Positions 35,423 through 46,252 of a stretch of DNA of 64,000 nt are shown piece by piece. The DNA is taken from contig CM071570.1 of the NCBI GenBank assembly GCA_036426205.1, forward strand, positions 139,206,754 to 139,270,753. The letters are read 5' to 3'. The stretch is from Ascaphus truei. Lineage: Eukaryota; Chordata; Amphibia; Anura; Ascaphidae. Position 1 is the first letter of the stretch; every line of letters begins with the position of its first letter. The notes below the pieces were generated by a model, which saw nothing but the letters and a program-made list of their open reading frames with translations, was not told the DNA's origin and did no database searches. A program made the position numbers and the translations under genes.

Positions 35423-35478
35423 AGCTCCGCCCTACACGTTTCGTGACTCGGACGACACTTCCTCATGGGTTTGGAGCT
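35423..35478 (-). ncRNA. hammerhead-ribozyme-like motif, copy 3, 3' of Penelope ORF
   Basis: On the minus strand: AGCTCC, AAA, CCC, ATGAGGA (C3 of CUGANGA changed to A), an extra A, stem II GTG...CAC, GAAA, CGTG, triplet GTA, then GGG, C, GGAGCT. CCC/GGG and AGCTCC/GGAGCT pair perfectly, giving a two-part stem I with an internal loop as in type I hammerheads. It lies about 430 bp beyond the GIY-YIG stop, where Penelope-like elements carry such motifs. Confidence 0.55.
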
Positions 35479-35904
35479 GTGCTAACATTGCTACCTATGT
35501 ATAGCTAAAACATTAACCCTCTGAGTCCCTGCACAAATATCGCTAGGACATATCATGGAAGATAATACAATAAACCCATGCGCTCCTCTGCAAACTATAA
35601 TACACAGTGGGACACTGGGCTATAAAAACATGTTAAACTACAGGGGACAACCTTAACAATTCATCACAATGGGAAACATACAGCACAGAAATTATCATTC
35701 CCCCTAGAGATGGATTGGATCAAAATGAATTGACTGTGCTGGCTCCTGCTATAAATTCCCTAATAGAATCTCGTCATAAACTGTATCACTACAATACTAA
35801 TAAAAAGTTATAGTAAAATAATAAAATAGTTGCTTCGTGGAAAAATCTTATCACCTTTAAAAAGGTGTTAATGAGATCAGAACTTGCAGTCAAAGAACTA
35901 TTTA

Positions 35905-36480
35905 ATTCACTTTTAAAAAGGATGCCAAATCAAATTCAATGTTTAAACCCTCAGTGGCCAATGTTCTTAGGGTATAGATCCAGAAGCTTTCGCGTCTGGA
36001 TATTAAATTAATTCTTTCGCCACCTCTCCAATTAGGTTTGGGGCAATCTATCCCTCTATATATTAGGTCTTCCAGGATTTGATGGTGTCTGATTTTTAAA
36101 TGATTATAGACACTATGTGTCACCAGCCCTTTCTTTATATTATATACATGTTCGGGCAACCTTCTTTTAAGGGGACTACCAGTCCTTCCGACGTATTGTA
36201 ACCCACACAGGCATTCCATAAGTATACAATATAGCTACTTTAACAGTTAATAAAGTTTTACCCGTTATATTGGACTTAAAATCATTACATTTAAGACTAT
36301 GCTTACAACCAATGCAGTTAAGACACATATAGTATTCCTTCAAATCTTTTAACCACGTGGTGCTTTTTGCTTTTTGAATACTAATAGGACAGCTAAGTGC
36401 CAAAGTGAGTTTACATTTTTTTGCCCTCATAAACAATCTGGGGATGTTTAGGTAAAATTGCATTGAGTATTTTATTCCCC
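35905..36480 (-). pseudogene. Penelope GIY-YIG endonuclease part
   Basis: The Cys-rich linker YMCLNCIGCKHSLKC (36330-36280) precedes LQYVGRTGSPLKRRLPEHV, the YVG half of the GIY-YIG motif. NHLKIRHHQI and a WIYTLRTLATEGLN tail follow. A frameshift near 36215 separates the two halves. The endonuclease would nick target DNA for reverse transcription. The stop is followed by lysine- and asparagine-rich non-coding sequence. Confidence 0.85.
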
Positions 36481-36508
36481 TGTAAGATTCCCCAAGGTTT
36501 ATTCATTA

Positions 36509-36715
36509 CAGGCAGTCCTCGATTATCCAACGGAATCCGTTCTGGATGTAGCGTTGGATAGTGAAACCGTTGTAAAGTGAGTCCCATGTTAATCAGTGGT
36601 GGTGTGCGTTGGATAACGCATTCAGGCGTTGAAAAACAGCCCTCAGGGTTGCATTGTAAAGCGTTGGATATGCCATTCGTTGTAAAGTGAAACGTTGGAT
36701 AACGAGGACTACCTG
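36509..36715. mobile_element. Tigger-like MITE, copy 2, inside the Penelope element
   Basis: The ends CAGGCAGTCCTCGATTATCC and (reversed) CAGGTAGTCCTCGTTATCCA match copy 1 in opposite orientation. TA flanks both sides (36507-36508, 36716-36717). It interrupts the Penelope coding region after ...QELRKYSTG and before NKPWGILQGNKIL, so it is younger than that insertion. Confidence 0.85.
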
Positions 36716-36983
36716 TACTGTATTTTCGTAATTCTTGGGACCATTTCATTATACTGTGTACTGACAGGAATAAACTCAGTTTTGTCCACTGAGTCCTTTT
36801 TCTTTTTACCTTTCATACCGATAAGCTTATCTCTACAAGTATTGTTAGCTACTGTATGTCTAAAGCTTTGGAAATACTTATTTTGCTGTAATCATAATTT
36901 TTTTCTGAAGATTGGGAGCTTGTTCCCCAAACACATGTGGTTGTGAACAATTTATTTTGATCCTCAGAAACTGACCCTGTGGT

Positions 36984-37330
36984 CTATTTTTTTATCCAAC
37001 ATGGATTATGGTGGCTTGAGACCAACAGATACGTATTGGCGTCAACATTCTTATAGAAAGTTTTGGTCTTAATGGCTCCATTCTCTACAAATAGAGTTAG
37101 GTCCAGGAAATCTATAGTAGTATTAATACTTGAAAATGGGAATTTCAGATTCCAACTGTTTGCGTTTAGAAAGTTTTTGAATTTCTCAAGGTTTTCCTCA
37201 TTTTCATTCCAGATACATAGCACATCATCTATATAGCGTTTCCATAGCACCAAGTTTGCACCAAATGGGTTGCGGGACCAAATATAGTCCTCTTCCCACA
37301 TCCCCATAAATATGTTGGCATAACAAACAT
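36984..37330 (-). pseudogene. Penelope reverse transcriptase fragment
   Basis: Reads YANIFMGMWEEDYIW, then LWKRYIDDVLCIWNENEENL, LKFPFSSINTTIDFLDLTLF and a NPCWIKK end. YIDDV is the catalytic box with both aspartates kept. The part before YANIFMG is missing because the inverted segment begins here. The RT continues in broken frames towards 36720. Confidence 0.85.
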
Positions 37331-38040
37331 AAAGGCAGAAAAGGAAGTGATACACACTAAATGAAAGAAATTCTTTAGGGACAAAAAGGATTATGAACAA
37401 AACAAACAGAGAAATTGGAAAACAGAGAGATCAGTTTCTAAACATCAGGAGTGGACTATTCTAATTCAAGAAAATGTTACTCAAAAAAATACTACACATA
37501 CATCAAATAAGACAAATAAGACAGACAAAACTAGGAAAGGGTCTAATAAAACAAAGAATAAAGGCCAAAAATATCAAAATGTTTTCTGACATTAGACCAA
37601 AAGAATTCTACAGAAAAAAATATCGATCACCCTGGTTATCACCAGGATGAGAGATATAGTCATAAATATCAGTATGTAGTTATGATGGAGAAAATAATTT
37701 GGTCTATCATAAAAGTAATCCAGATAAAAAAACATGAAAACAGATTCCATGACACACAACAGAAACAACATGAGTTTAAAAAACATTCCATGTGTTTTTT
37801 AGACCACCGCAGAGTTTTTTTAACTGGATCCATTTCTAGAGAGAGAGAAAGGAATAGAGAGAACCTCTGGATGCAAGAAACACCACTGCCATCCAGAAGA
37901 AAGCAAATAGAGGATTCAGAGCAAAGAGAGGAGGAAGGCGAAAGGAAAAAAACAGAGCAAGGAAAACACCAGTAAAAAAGAGCAACATCTTCAACATCGG
38001 CAGTTATAAATTAACTGCAGTTAAGAATGATGTGATGTGA

Positions 38041-38331
38041 ATTTCAGATTCCAACGGTTTGTGTTTAGAAAGTTTTTGAATTTCTTAAGGTCTTCCTCAT
38101 TTCCATTCCAGATACAAAAATATGGTTCTCTTCCCACATAAATATCCCCATAAATATGTTGGCATAACTTGGTGCGAACCTGGTTCCCATGGTTGTGCCA
38201 AATATCTGGAGGAAATAGTTGTTGTTATAACAAAAATAGTTATGAGACAGGCTATACCTTATCCCATACAACACAAACCGTTTTAAATTTTCATCCATGT
38301 TTGTGTCTTGATCTAGCACTCTTATTAGCAT
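38041..38331 (-). mobile_element. second Penelope-like RT fragment
   Basis: Minus-strand frame with YFLQIFGTTMGTRFAPSYAN then IFMG. This is the RT block that precedes the region kept at 36984-37330. Further left it repeats the LEKFKNFLN...WNLKF segment but lacks the YIDD part, so it is a separate, internally deleted copy or a duplicated piece. Confidence 0.75.
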
Positions 38332-38703
38332 TGATCCCTAAATCGTGATCTATCATAGAATATAATGATGTGGGCGCAGTCTGCTTCTGTTATCCACCTC
38401 GTAAATCAATCCTAATATTGAGAAATTGTTACCTAAAATGCAATCGCATTGAGACATTTTACATTCAGATATTTTCTTCTATTAGGATTTCAAGTTTATT
38501 TCTCTTCTCGACAAACATTTTTTAAATGATAGCGTAACTTATACAAGGTACAGTATGTGGTGTGAGCCTATGTTGTATTATTAGTATGTAGAATTTAACT
38601 AATTCTGCTGTATTCTTCTGATAAAAACCTGAAGCAAACCTTTAAATCTAAAATTATCTGGTAATTCTACAGTAACAGAGATATCTGCTCTCAGCAGTAT
38701 TAC

Positions 38704-38999
38704 CTGTGAGTCGATGACAAAGATAAGTGCTCCCGTCCCTCTGAAAATCATTTCATAGTCAAACGTCGGATCAAAGAAATCAATCTGTCCTGGGAAATCC
38801 CAAATTTGAAAGTTCACAAAGGAGCTGTTGGAAACATCCTCTCTGCAGATCTTGTTTGTACTCTCCAGAAAGAGGGTTTCATTGGGCGACATTTTATGAA
38901 AGACTACTTTCTGGATGGAGGACTTCCCACTTCTACGTAGCCCCATCAGTAGAATTCTTGGCTTCACCTCTGTGCTGAAGGGATCAGTAAAGTCTAAGA
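38704..38999 (-). CDS. rragd: rragd exon 2: GTPase P-loop and switch region
   Basis: This exon encodes 98 residues after a split Val codon (phase 1 in, phase 0 out). It starts [12 protein letters not shown] and runs into the G domain. The P-loop is GLRRSGKS at visible residues 20-27. The G3 motif is WDFPGQ at residues 67-72 (DxxG) and the exon ends FVIDSQ. The acceptor follows a T-run (tttttttag, AG at 39000-39001) and the donor is CAG|GTAATA (GT at 38702-38703). An alternative acceptor six bases further in (cttag) would drop two conserved residues. The Ras-like N-lobe here binds the nucleotide; RagC/D must be GDP-bound for active mTORC1 signalling. No disabling change is seen. Confidence 0.95.
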
Positions 39000-39820
39000 C
39001 TAAAAAAAGATTAATAATACATTAGCATTAGTATGAGGTATATGCCTATCCCCTTCAATGTATTTTGACTTACAAAAACCTGATATTATCTTCATTCTAA
39101 TTTCGAGACTTTCATTGATATGTTTAAAGGATTAAACTAGACATACAGATGTAGCAAAACTTGTTGTTTTCGGAATCAGGGCAAGGTACGGGACCGTGAC
39201 TGCCTCAGTGCTGGAGGATTATCTCTGCAGAGTGTTCAATTCGGAAACATGGAAACCCCCCACTCCCCCACAGTGCAACCATTTCCATTTCTACAGCCAC
39301 AGCTTTTAGCTTTTTCAGACGCAGCTCTGGAGACAGCAAGTCTTGCTGCATATGTACAACTGACTAAGAAAATATGCTTCCAATATCTGTTGTGAATCAA
39401 AAATTAATAGAATACAGTAAACCTTTAAGCAATATAATGCAATGCTGCTAGTGCTAGAAAAGACCACTCCATTAAAATGAACAGAACTAAAATATTCTCT
39501 AGTACCGACAGGCAGCTTTGCAACATATTTAATGGGGGTCTTCATCTGAACATGTATTGTAAACATTTACATTTTTATATCATAATACTGCCACTGCAGA
39601 TTAACACACCAACTTTAAATTAGCCAAATATTTGTGATATAAACAACACTCAAATAGCTTGGATGCAAAAGTGGTGTATGTAATTATAAACTCCCCAGAA
39701 GAGAATACCATCTAGTGCTCAGGTCTAGAAGCCTATATCATTATTGCATATAATTTCCATACAGTACATTCATGCACATCAACCATATTAACTGATGGTA
39801 ATATGTCGGCTATCATAGTG
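39000..39820. other. rragd intron 1, left end
   Basis: AT-rich intron adjoining the exon 2 acceptor. No coding segment for the acidic N-terminus was found. Confidence 0.5.
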
Positions 39821-40050
39821 CAGTCCAGGGGGTGCTCAACTCCAGTCCTCAAGACTCTCAAACAGGTCGGTTTTAAGGATATCCCAGCTTCAGCAGAAGT
39901 GGCTCAATCAGCCCCTGTTTCAGCACAGGTGGCTCAATCAGAGGTTCAGTCTTCGACGGAGCCTCTGATTGAGCCACCTGTACTGAAGCTGGGATATCAT
40001 TAAAACCAAACCTGTTAGGGGTTCTTGAGGACTGGAGTTGAACACCACTG
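39821..40050. mobile_element. hAT-like MITE with long inverted repeats
   Basis: The ends CAGTCCAGGGGGTGCTCAAC and (reversed) CAGTGGTGTTCAACTCCAGT lead into long inverted arms (aactccagtcctcaag; gatatcccagcttcag; gtggctcaatcag). CAGTGG-type ends suggest hAT, but no clean 8-bp target duplication is visible. Confidence 0.6.
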
Positions 40051-40139
40051 GTGTTGTGTATTATAGAATGAAGGTATGATGCGTTGAAAATAAAGCACTA
40101 ACACAAAAGAATGAATCTACAGAACAACAATCCCAAAGA

Positions 40140-40600
40140 GAGGGCAATAGTTTGGGTTATCAGACGTCCCGGTATAGCCGGGACAGTACTGTTTTTTTTT
40201 ACCTTGTGCTGGGTCCGACTTTTAAAAAGAAAGTCCCGTTTTTTTCCAGCGCTTTGTCAGACTCTCGTGCTCATGCTTGGCCGACAAGCACCGATCACGC
40301 ATGCGCCCAAGTGGATGGCATGCGCCCATTGCATATGTCCATGAGTGGCTGGCAAGTGCCGATCGCGCATGCGCACAAGCAGCTGGCAAGCACCAATGAC
40401 GAATGTGTGGTCGGTAAGCGTCCATTGCACATGCACTGCCGGCAAGTTGCCAGCCACTCAGGCACATGCACGATGGGCGCATGCAGTTCATGCATGCAGT
40501 TCGTGCTTGCAGTTTGCACGTGTGGTTGGCATCTGCCATTTGCGCCTACGTGAAATTTGTCCCCGTTTCTCCCAGGGAAAATATGGTCACCCTAGCAATA
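40140..40600. repeat. dispersed repeat with CpG-rich core
   Basis: Starts near tatcagacgtcccggtatag and ends ggaaaatatggtcaccctag. The core is made of degenerate short repeats (cgcatgcgc, gcatgcagttc, ggctggcaagtg). Open frames on both strands are Cys/His-rich because of these words and not real proteins. Confidence 0.5.
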
Positions 40601-42134
40601 GTCTTTTTTCATAAAACATATACAAATTTAAGAGATACTGCATATTCTCCAGCATGCAACAAAATATTTTAGAAGAATATGGGGTGCAATGAAAAGTTTT
40701 TTTTCCCTGATATACAGTACTATGCCATACAGGTATTGAAACAAAGCATATAATTGTAACAAAAACAAACAAAAAGGAAGGGCAAATCTAAAAGATACAG
40801 AATTCCTAGAAAGGTTGCTTAAACACAGGCAGTGGCTCACAGAAGATATATTAAAAGTTAGTTAAAAAGTGGAAATTTAATCAAAAGCTACCAATTTGTT
40901 TAGTTTGTGAAGAAAGTCTTACAAATACTGAAGTAGGTAGGAGCAAATTGCTGAGCATATATTCCTCAACTCCACATGGTAGTAAATTGCTGGATGTAAA
41001 CAAGCAAATCTGGAGCAAAAGCATCACAGGTTCTGTGTGATACCTGCCCTATAAGTTTCCAGTTACATAGTAGATGAGGTTGAAAACGATATACAGATGT
41101 GGCCTGTTTGTTTTTCCAGCTTTCCTCAACAATAGTGCGGACATCTCTCGTTTTGTTTGGAAGATATAATCAATATACATCCTATTTAACTCACGGCAAT
41201 TCTTTGTGTTGTTTTTCACATCTGTATTTAACAGGCATATCTCAGCCGTAATTAGGATTTTTTTTTTGTTATATTGCTTCTCTGTCCAGCAGATGGCAAA
41301 GTGAACATTTTTTTTGCCTATAGGGGGGTGTGGGGGGAGAATTTACAATTCGCAGAACAGGTACCTGTCTGCTGATGCTACAGTACAGCATCTGACAAGA
41401 ACCCATTGTTATTTAGCCTTGATCACTCTAAGCGTTATCAAATGTGAGTTGTAGCGGTTTTTGTTGCAGTATTCTTGTACAAAATTACAAAACATATACC
41501 ACATTTTTTTTTTTCACTTTGCTTTTCGGGCACCTAGAGTTGGAGAAAGTTTATAGGGGAGAGAGAAAGAGAGAGAGGGGGACAATTTGTGCAATATGTC
41601 AGGTGCTTCATAAAGACCTAAAGACAGTTTTGCATATATTATCTTTTTAGCAATTAATGATCGAGCAATTAAGAAAGCCGCTGTATCAGAAATATATGAC
41701 TATATAATTCTCAATTATGAATACTACAGAAATGCACCTGGCCACTGATGGAAGAAAACAGTTTGATGTATTTTGTCAAGTAATTATTGCTTTGTTCGCA
41801 CAACGCTCTGCCCAGGGATTAAACAGGGTTATCGGTCATTGCCACCAGCATGTGCCGGTATGTTTGGCCATGGACAAAGGAGAAGGGTACGAGCGAGAAG
41901 CGGGACCAGAAATGAGAATAATTGTACTTCCCAATCTCACAATGAGCCACCATCTGATGAGCCACAATCTGAGTTTCAAGAGTATCAACAGGAACACCCC
42001 CCCCCCCCCCCCCCGCAAGTTGAATATACCATTTGGGATCTAACCGACTGCTATCAGCAACAATCTCAACCTGATTTTAACCCTGTGGCTAATTCTGGCT
42101 GCCTGTCACCTGTAAAGTTGGCGTGATTTTTAAT
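40601..42134. other. rragd intron 1, unassigned stretch
   Basis: No gene recognised. Overlapping plus-strand frames at 41717-42126 (one Gln/Pro-rich, with a C-run at about 41997-42014) could be a remnant of a transposon-encoded protein, but no domain is visible. Confidence 0.4.
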
Positions 42135-42385
42135 GAAGGTAAATATAATATACAGTATTATTAACTTTTGTTATGACACGAATAGCCAGTCCGGTAATGC
42201 ATTGATACATGTGCATTACAGTATGAGTACACACATGCGCAGACTGTGGAGAATGTCTGTTGTGTACTTAAAGCATTTTTGTTATGTTTTCAGAAATCAA
42301 CATTGAAGTTCGGAAACATTTCCAAAGAAGGTAAATATAATGTGCAATATTGTATTAACTTTTGTTCTCACTGACACGAGCACCC
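42135..42385. repeat. 57-bp direct repeat pair
   Basis: gaaggtaaatataat plus attaacttttgtt and gacacga occur at 42135-42191 and again at 42327-42385, 192 bp apart. No function assigned. Confidence 0.5.
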
Positions 42386-43605
42386 AGCACGTGATGTCAC
42401 GTGACCCCGCAGCATCATTTCACGCTCGTTACCATGGCAATGCGTCCAAAAGACTACAGAACCCCAGTAAGTTGAGGTTGTAGAGGCCTCGTGCGGACCC
42501 CCGGCATTTAACTTAAATGCCTCGGGGAAGAGCACGGGGCCGCTGCAACCGCCGCACCCCCCCAACAAAATCCTGTGCCCCCCCTGGAGGGCGGCCCCCC
42601 AGTTTGCGCACCCCTGTCATATGTTATCGCCCTGGGTCCATTGAGTAGTACACTGATACCAAATATGTATAGCTTAACATACAAATGTGAGGCCTCTTTT
42701 TTCCAAAATAATAGGAAGGCTCCTCACGCCTGAATTTGTCATGGTTGAACACAGAAGGTGTCATCCCTGGCAAAGCAAAACTACTCTCTAGTATAAAAAT
42801 AACTACAATAAAAGTACATATTTTTATAGGGAATACACCACACGCTATTTAAACATGGGTAACGTGTGTCCCCAAACATAGACAAGAATCTTTGTTAAAA
42901 ACAGTGGTCTTGATATTTTTTATCATTTCAGAGACATACTTGGCAAGACAACAACAATCCTATAGCATAAAAAAATAACCCCACTAAAGTGTATGCTCTC
43001 TGAAAGTACACATCCAATGAAGTGCCGAAAGGGGTATTGTGTCTTCCTCCACAGGAATATATTGCCAGGAATGTCCTATTCATTACCCAGGGCAGTAGCC
43101 TACAAGGCCATTGTAATCTAAAATAAAAAATTTAGACCGTGATTACTGTCTGTGTTGTGGTGCACCCTAGCAGACTACACAACATATCAAAAGTTGAATT
43201 ATAATTTGCTGGTGGTCCAATGTGCATATTTGACATTGTAACAGGACTCAGGCTGACAGCCTTCTCTCTCCGTCCTCTGTGCAAGACACAGGCTGTATTT
43301 TTAAACCTTGCAGCTCAGGTTATTTAGTTGCACCTGGAAACTGCTGTCAGCAGAAGTTAACCCCATCATGCTGGGAATATAGCACGTTCTAATCTTCTGC
43401 TGACAGAGAAGGAATTTCTGAATATATATATAAATCACTAATTGTAGGAGCGTAGGTTCTCTAGTTGGAACCAACCAAATCCAAAAGTAGAAGGAAAAAA
43501 CCCACTTGTTCCTAATAAACTGTAAAAAAGTATAGAATAAAAACAAAGGTAATTGTGTATTAATTTTCACATATACAGAAATAAAGTACATATTACATAC
43601 AACCG

Positions 43606-44018
43606 TGTAGTAGGGGCAAGCCTACTACCAGCCAAGACTGTTGGACCTCGGACAGCGAGGAGTTAATACCTTCCTGTAAAGGCAAGGTAATTAACAAGCA
43701 CAGCTAAAGCCCGTCAGGGAAAGGCCTTTCAAAATCCAAGACATCCAGAACACACTGGCTGTTACTGGAAAGAGGAAGCTGTGTTTGTGAGGCTGTGTGC
43801 AGGTCTCAGGTATGGGTCCCTGACTAGGGAAAGGTAAACCCACTTTGTGCATATATAAATAAGCTTTCATGGACGGAAGTTTGAGCTAGGAACATGCTAT
43901 CCTTATACTGCTTGCCCTGTTTTCTTTACAGCCCATTTGCATTTATGGCTAAATAAAAGCCTACATTTATGTTTCCAAAGCAAGTCTCTTGTCTTCACCT
44001 CTGCTGGTATCTCCTACA
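43606..44018 (+). repeat. possible solo LTR
   Basis: The sequence starts TGTAGTAGGGG and ends ATCTCCTACA (5-bp inverted ends). It has a TATA-like catatataaata at about 43850 and AATAAAAGCC at about 43953, in the order and spacing of an LTR. No clear target duplication was found, so the limits are tentative. Confidence 0.5.
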
Positions 44019-44269
44019 AGCAGTAACAACAAAAATAAGAACACATGATGAATTAACAAAATGTCCAATAATAGTCACTGGCCGGCAAATGAGAATGCTA
44101 GCTTTTTAATAAAAGGAAGGTCAAAATATATCCTGAATCCTGTTCAAAGACATTGTGCTCTCAACAGAAACTTGGCGATCCTTACTGACTGTCAGAGTAG
44201 CAGACACAAATCTTCATATATTTATTTGAAAAAACCCTCCGGAGGGAAGTAATTTCTGCGGAGCTTCCC

Positions 44270-44710
44270 CACTATTTATGTTAGGCTTACAGGTCTGTAA
44301 TTCCCCAGTTGTGATCTACTTCCTTTTTAAATATAGGTACAGTACCTCATCTGCTTTAAGCCAATCTTGAGCCTGTGGAAATGGAGTCCTTGAATATTAA
44401 ATGTAATGGTTGGCTATTACAGAACTTGGCTCCTTAAGAACTCTTGGATATATGCCATTGGGGCCAGGTGCCTTATTTACTTTCATTTTATCAAGCCGCC
44501 TATGAACTTCTTCCTCAGTTAACCAATTGCTCGTTAATATAGGAGGTTGTGGCTTCATCCTGTGGCACAATTACTGCATGTGATTCTTCCATGGCAAATA
44601 CAGAGGCAAAGAATTTGTTTTAATACCTCTGTTTTTTCCATATCGCCAATAATTTGTCTGCCCATCTCCCATTGAATGGGTCCTATTTTCTCTTCTAATT
44701 TTTTTGTTAT
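44270..44710 (-). mobile_element. CR1-like LINE RT fragment
   Basis: On the minus strand: NWLTEEEVHRRLDKMKVNKA then PGPNGIYPRVLKE, SSVIA and, after a gap, VPIFKKE...WGITDL. These are the EEV, KAPGPDGI, PRVLKEL and PIFKKG/YRPVSL boxes of CR1-type RT. The upstream part (GPIQWEMGRQIIGDMEKTEV) is also typical. Both ends are truncated and stops are present. Confidence 0.75.
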
Positions 44711-46252
44711 GTGTTGTAAGGGGTGTGTGTGTGGGGGGGGGGGAGGGAGGGGGATCGCATCAAACTGCTGGCACTCCATCGGCAGAGCGGGTTGGGGATG
44801 GGTGGGGGGGCGGCGTGTCACAAATCTAGCGCTCCTTCCCCACTCACAATTCTGGCACTCATTAGTTTCGGCAGACCGGGTGCGGGGGGAGCATGTCACA
44901 ATGCGCTCCTTCCCTCCTGTGTCTGCAGAGCCAGCTTAGGGGGGGGGGGTGAGGGAGAGAGTCAGGGAGTCATAGCGGGCCGCACAGAGAGTCCAGGAGA
45001 AATTCTGCCCTGTTGCTGCTCCCATACATCTTCCACAGAGCAACTCGGACCTCCTGTGACCAGCCAGTGAGCTACAGTGCCAGAGAAATACCCATGTAGT
45101 GGCCAGATCTTCCGTGGCAGGGGGAGAACAGGTGCTATACTTAGGAGAAAACAGCCATCCCTCAAAAAGTGGTGAAAGGCCCCCAGATGTACAGGCAGCT
45201 CTCTCCAGAGTGTTCAGTTACCTGCACGGCCCTGCAAGCCCCTATATAGCAGGGGATAAAGGTGACAGCACCTTTGAAGCAGAAATCCCCGTCTTTTGTT
45301 TTTCATTTACCTGAACCCAAGACATTTTAGTTTTTTTTGTGTCAATGTGTGACACAAACACCCTCACACATGTAAGGAGGGGTTGGGTCCAGATGTGCAG
45401 GGCACCTCAGATTGTCTTTGAAGCACCCCATCCTGTGGGTATTTAAAAACAAAAAACAACTCTCTCCAAAAGTAAATACCTTTTACCAGGGCAAACTGCT
45501 GTGTTAACTAGCTGTAAGTGGGTGCAGCCATAGCTATGTTTCCTGAAATGTAATCTGAAAAAAAAAAAAAAAATCTGCGTTATTAAACTATTTTTTTTTT
45601 CCATTGAAAACCTGTAATAAGATCTTACCAGCCCTGCGGGTCCATGTGCTGTTTGAACAAAGGTCCTACAGTTTTGAAATATGAAGAGATGACAACAGAG
45701 GACAGACGCAGACAGAAGGAGCGCCACCGTACAGCACAGAGAGCTGCCCTGGCTCTTAGGAAACCATTTCAGTCATTTAATTATTCTACAGGATGAAATC
45801 GAATGTTCTGATTCCAATCTTGACATTCTGGTCAGCCAGCCAACTACACCTGCCTACTTATCCCCTTCTCTCATTTCATGTACTTCCTTATATTTTCTCC
45901 CAATATTTTTAGCGCTGTCATCAGTTTGCTTTTCTGAAGGTGCAATCTCACTTTACAACCTCGGGGCTCTTCAACATGTCCTCCAAAGGGGCCACATTAG
46001 AAAACATTTAGGAGTAGAAGGTAAACAAGCTTATTGTAATGTAATTTTAAATACATTGAAAGACTTACAAATTATTATATTTTTGTAAGCATTTATAACA
46101 TATGTACCATGTATATTTACATGACCTTAACTTACATGCAAGTTTTAGTGTGAAAACCTGCACTTAGCTTCCTAAGTAACTGGTATGAAATTAGTAGGAG
46201 CAGAGAGTCCAATGACCACATCGAAGCCTTTCATAAGATGCCAGTTGCTTAT
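44711..46252. other. rragd intron 1, G-rich then AT-rich stretch
   Basis: Runs of G at 44726-44746 and 44938-44949 and mixed sequence follow. No exon, RNA gene or repeat ends were identified. Confidence 0.4.

Larger units (their letters stand above)
35905..38035 (-). mobile_element. Penelope-like element with inverted 5' part
   Basis: Minus-strand RT (about 37330-36984) and GIY-YIG (36480-35905) are joined at about 37330 to a plus-strand segment (37330-38035). That segment reads as the element's Lys-rich N-terminal region, ending SNIFNIGSYKLTAVKNDV. The RT carries YANIFMG, KRYIDDVLCIWN and TIDFLDL. The order and the strand switch fit a 5' inversion formed during insertion. A Tigger-like MITE splits the region between RT and GIY-YIG. 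Several stops and frameshifts are present. Identification as the Neptune-type branch is by the Cys-rich linker (CLNCIGCKHSLKC) before GIY-YIG. Confidence 0.85.
2737..38999 (-). other. rragd: rragd gene body, exons 2-7 (5' end not in window)
   Basis: Six exons with consensus splice signals line up in order on the minus strand and encode 348 contiguous residues of a RagC/RagD GTPase. RagD rather than RagC is indicated by residues [16 protein letters not shown] and IHLS, which match RagD where RagC differs. Rag GTPases work as RagA/B-RagC/D heterodimers tethered to the lysosome by Ragulator. They recruit mTORC1 in response to amino acids, and RagC/D also guides TFEB/MITF. Introns are about 10.4, 7.0, 4.0, 7.4 and 6.4 kb, and intron 1 exceeds 25 kb; all are filled with repeats. 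The missing exon should encode roughly 50 acidic N-terminal residues. I scanned 39000-64000 on the minus strand and saw no candidate, so it probably lies past position 64000. Confidence 0.95.

Noticed and set aside
40222..40614. Cys/His-rich frames on both strands as a zinc-finger gene
   Set aside because: They come from degenerate short DNA repeats (cgcatgcgc and related), with no finger spacing.
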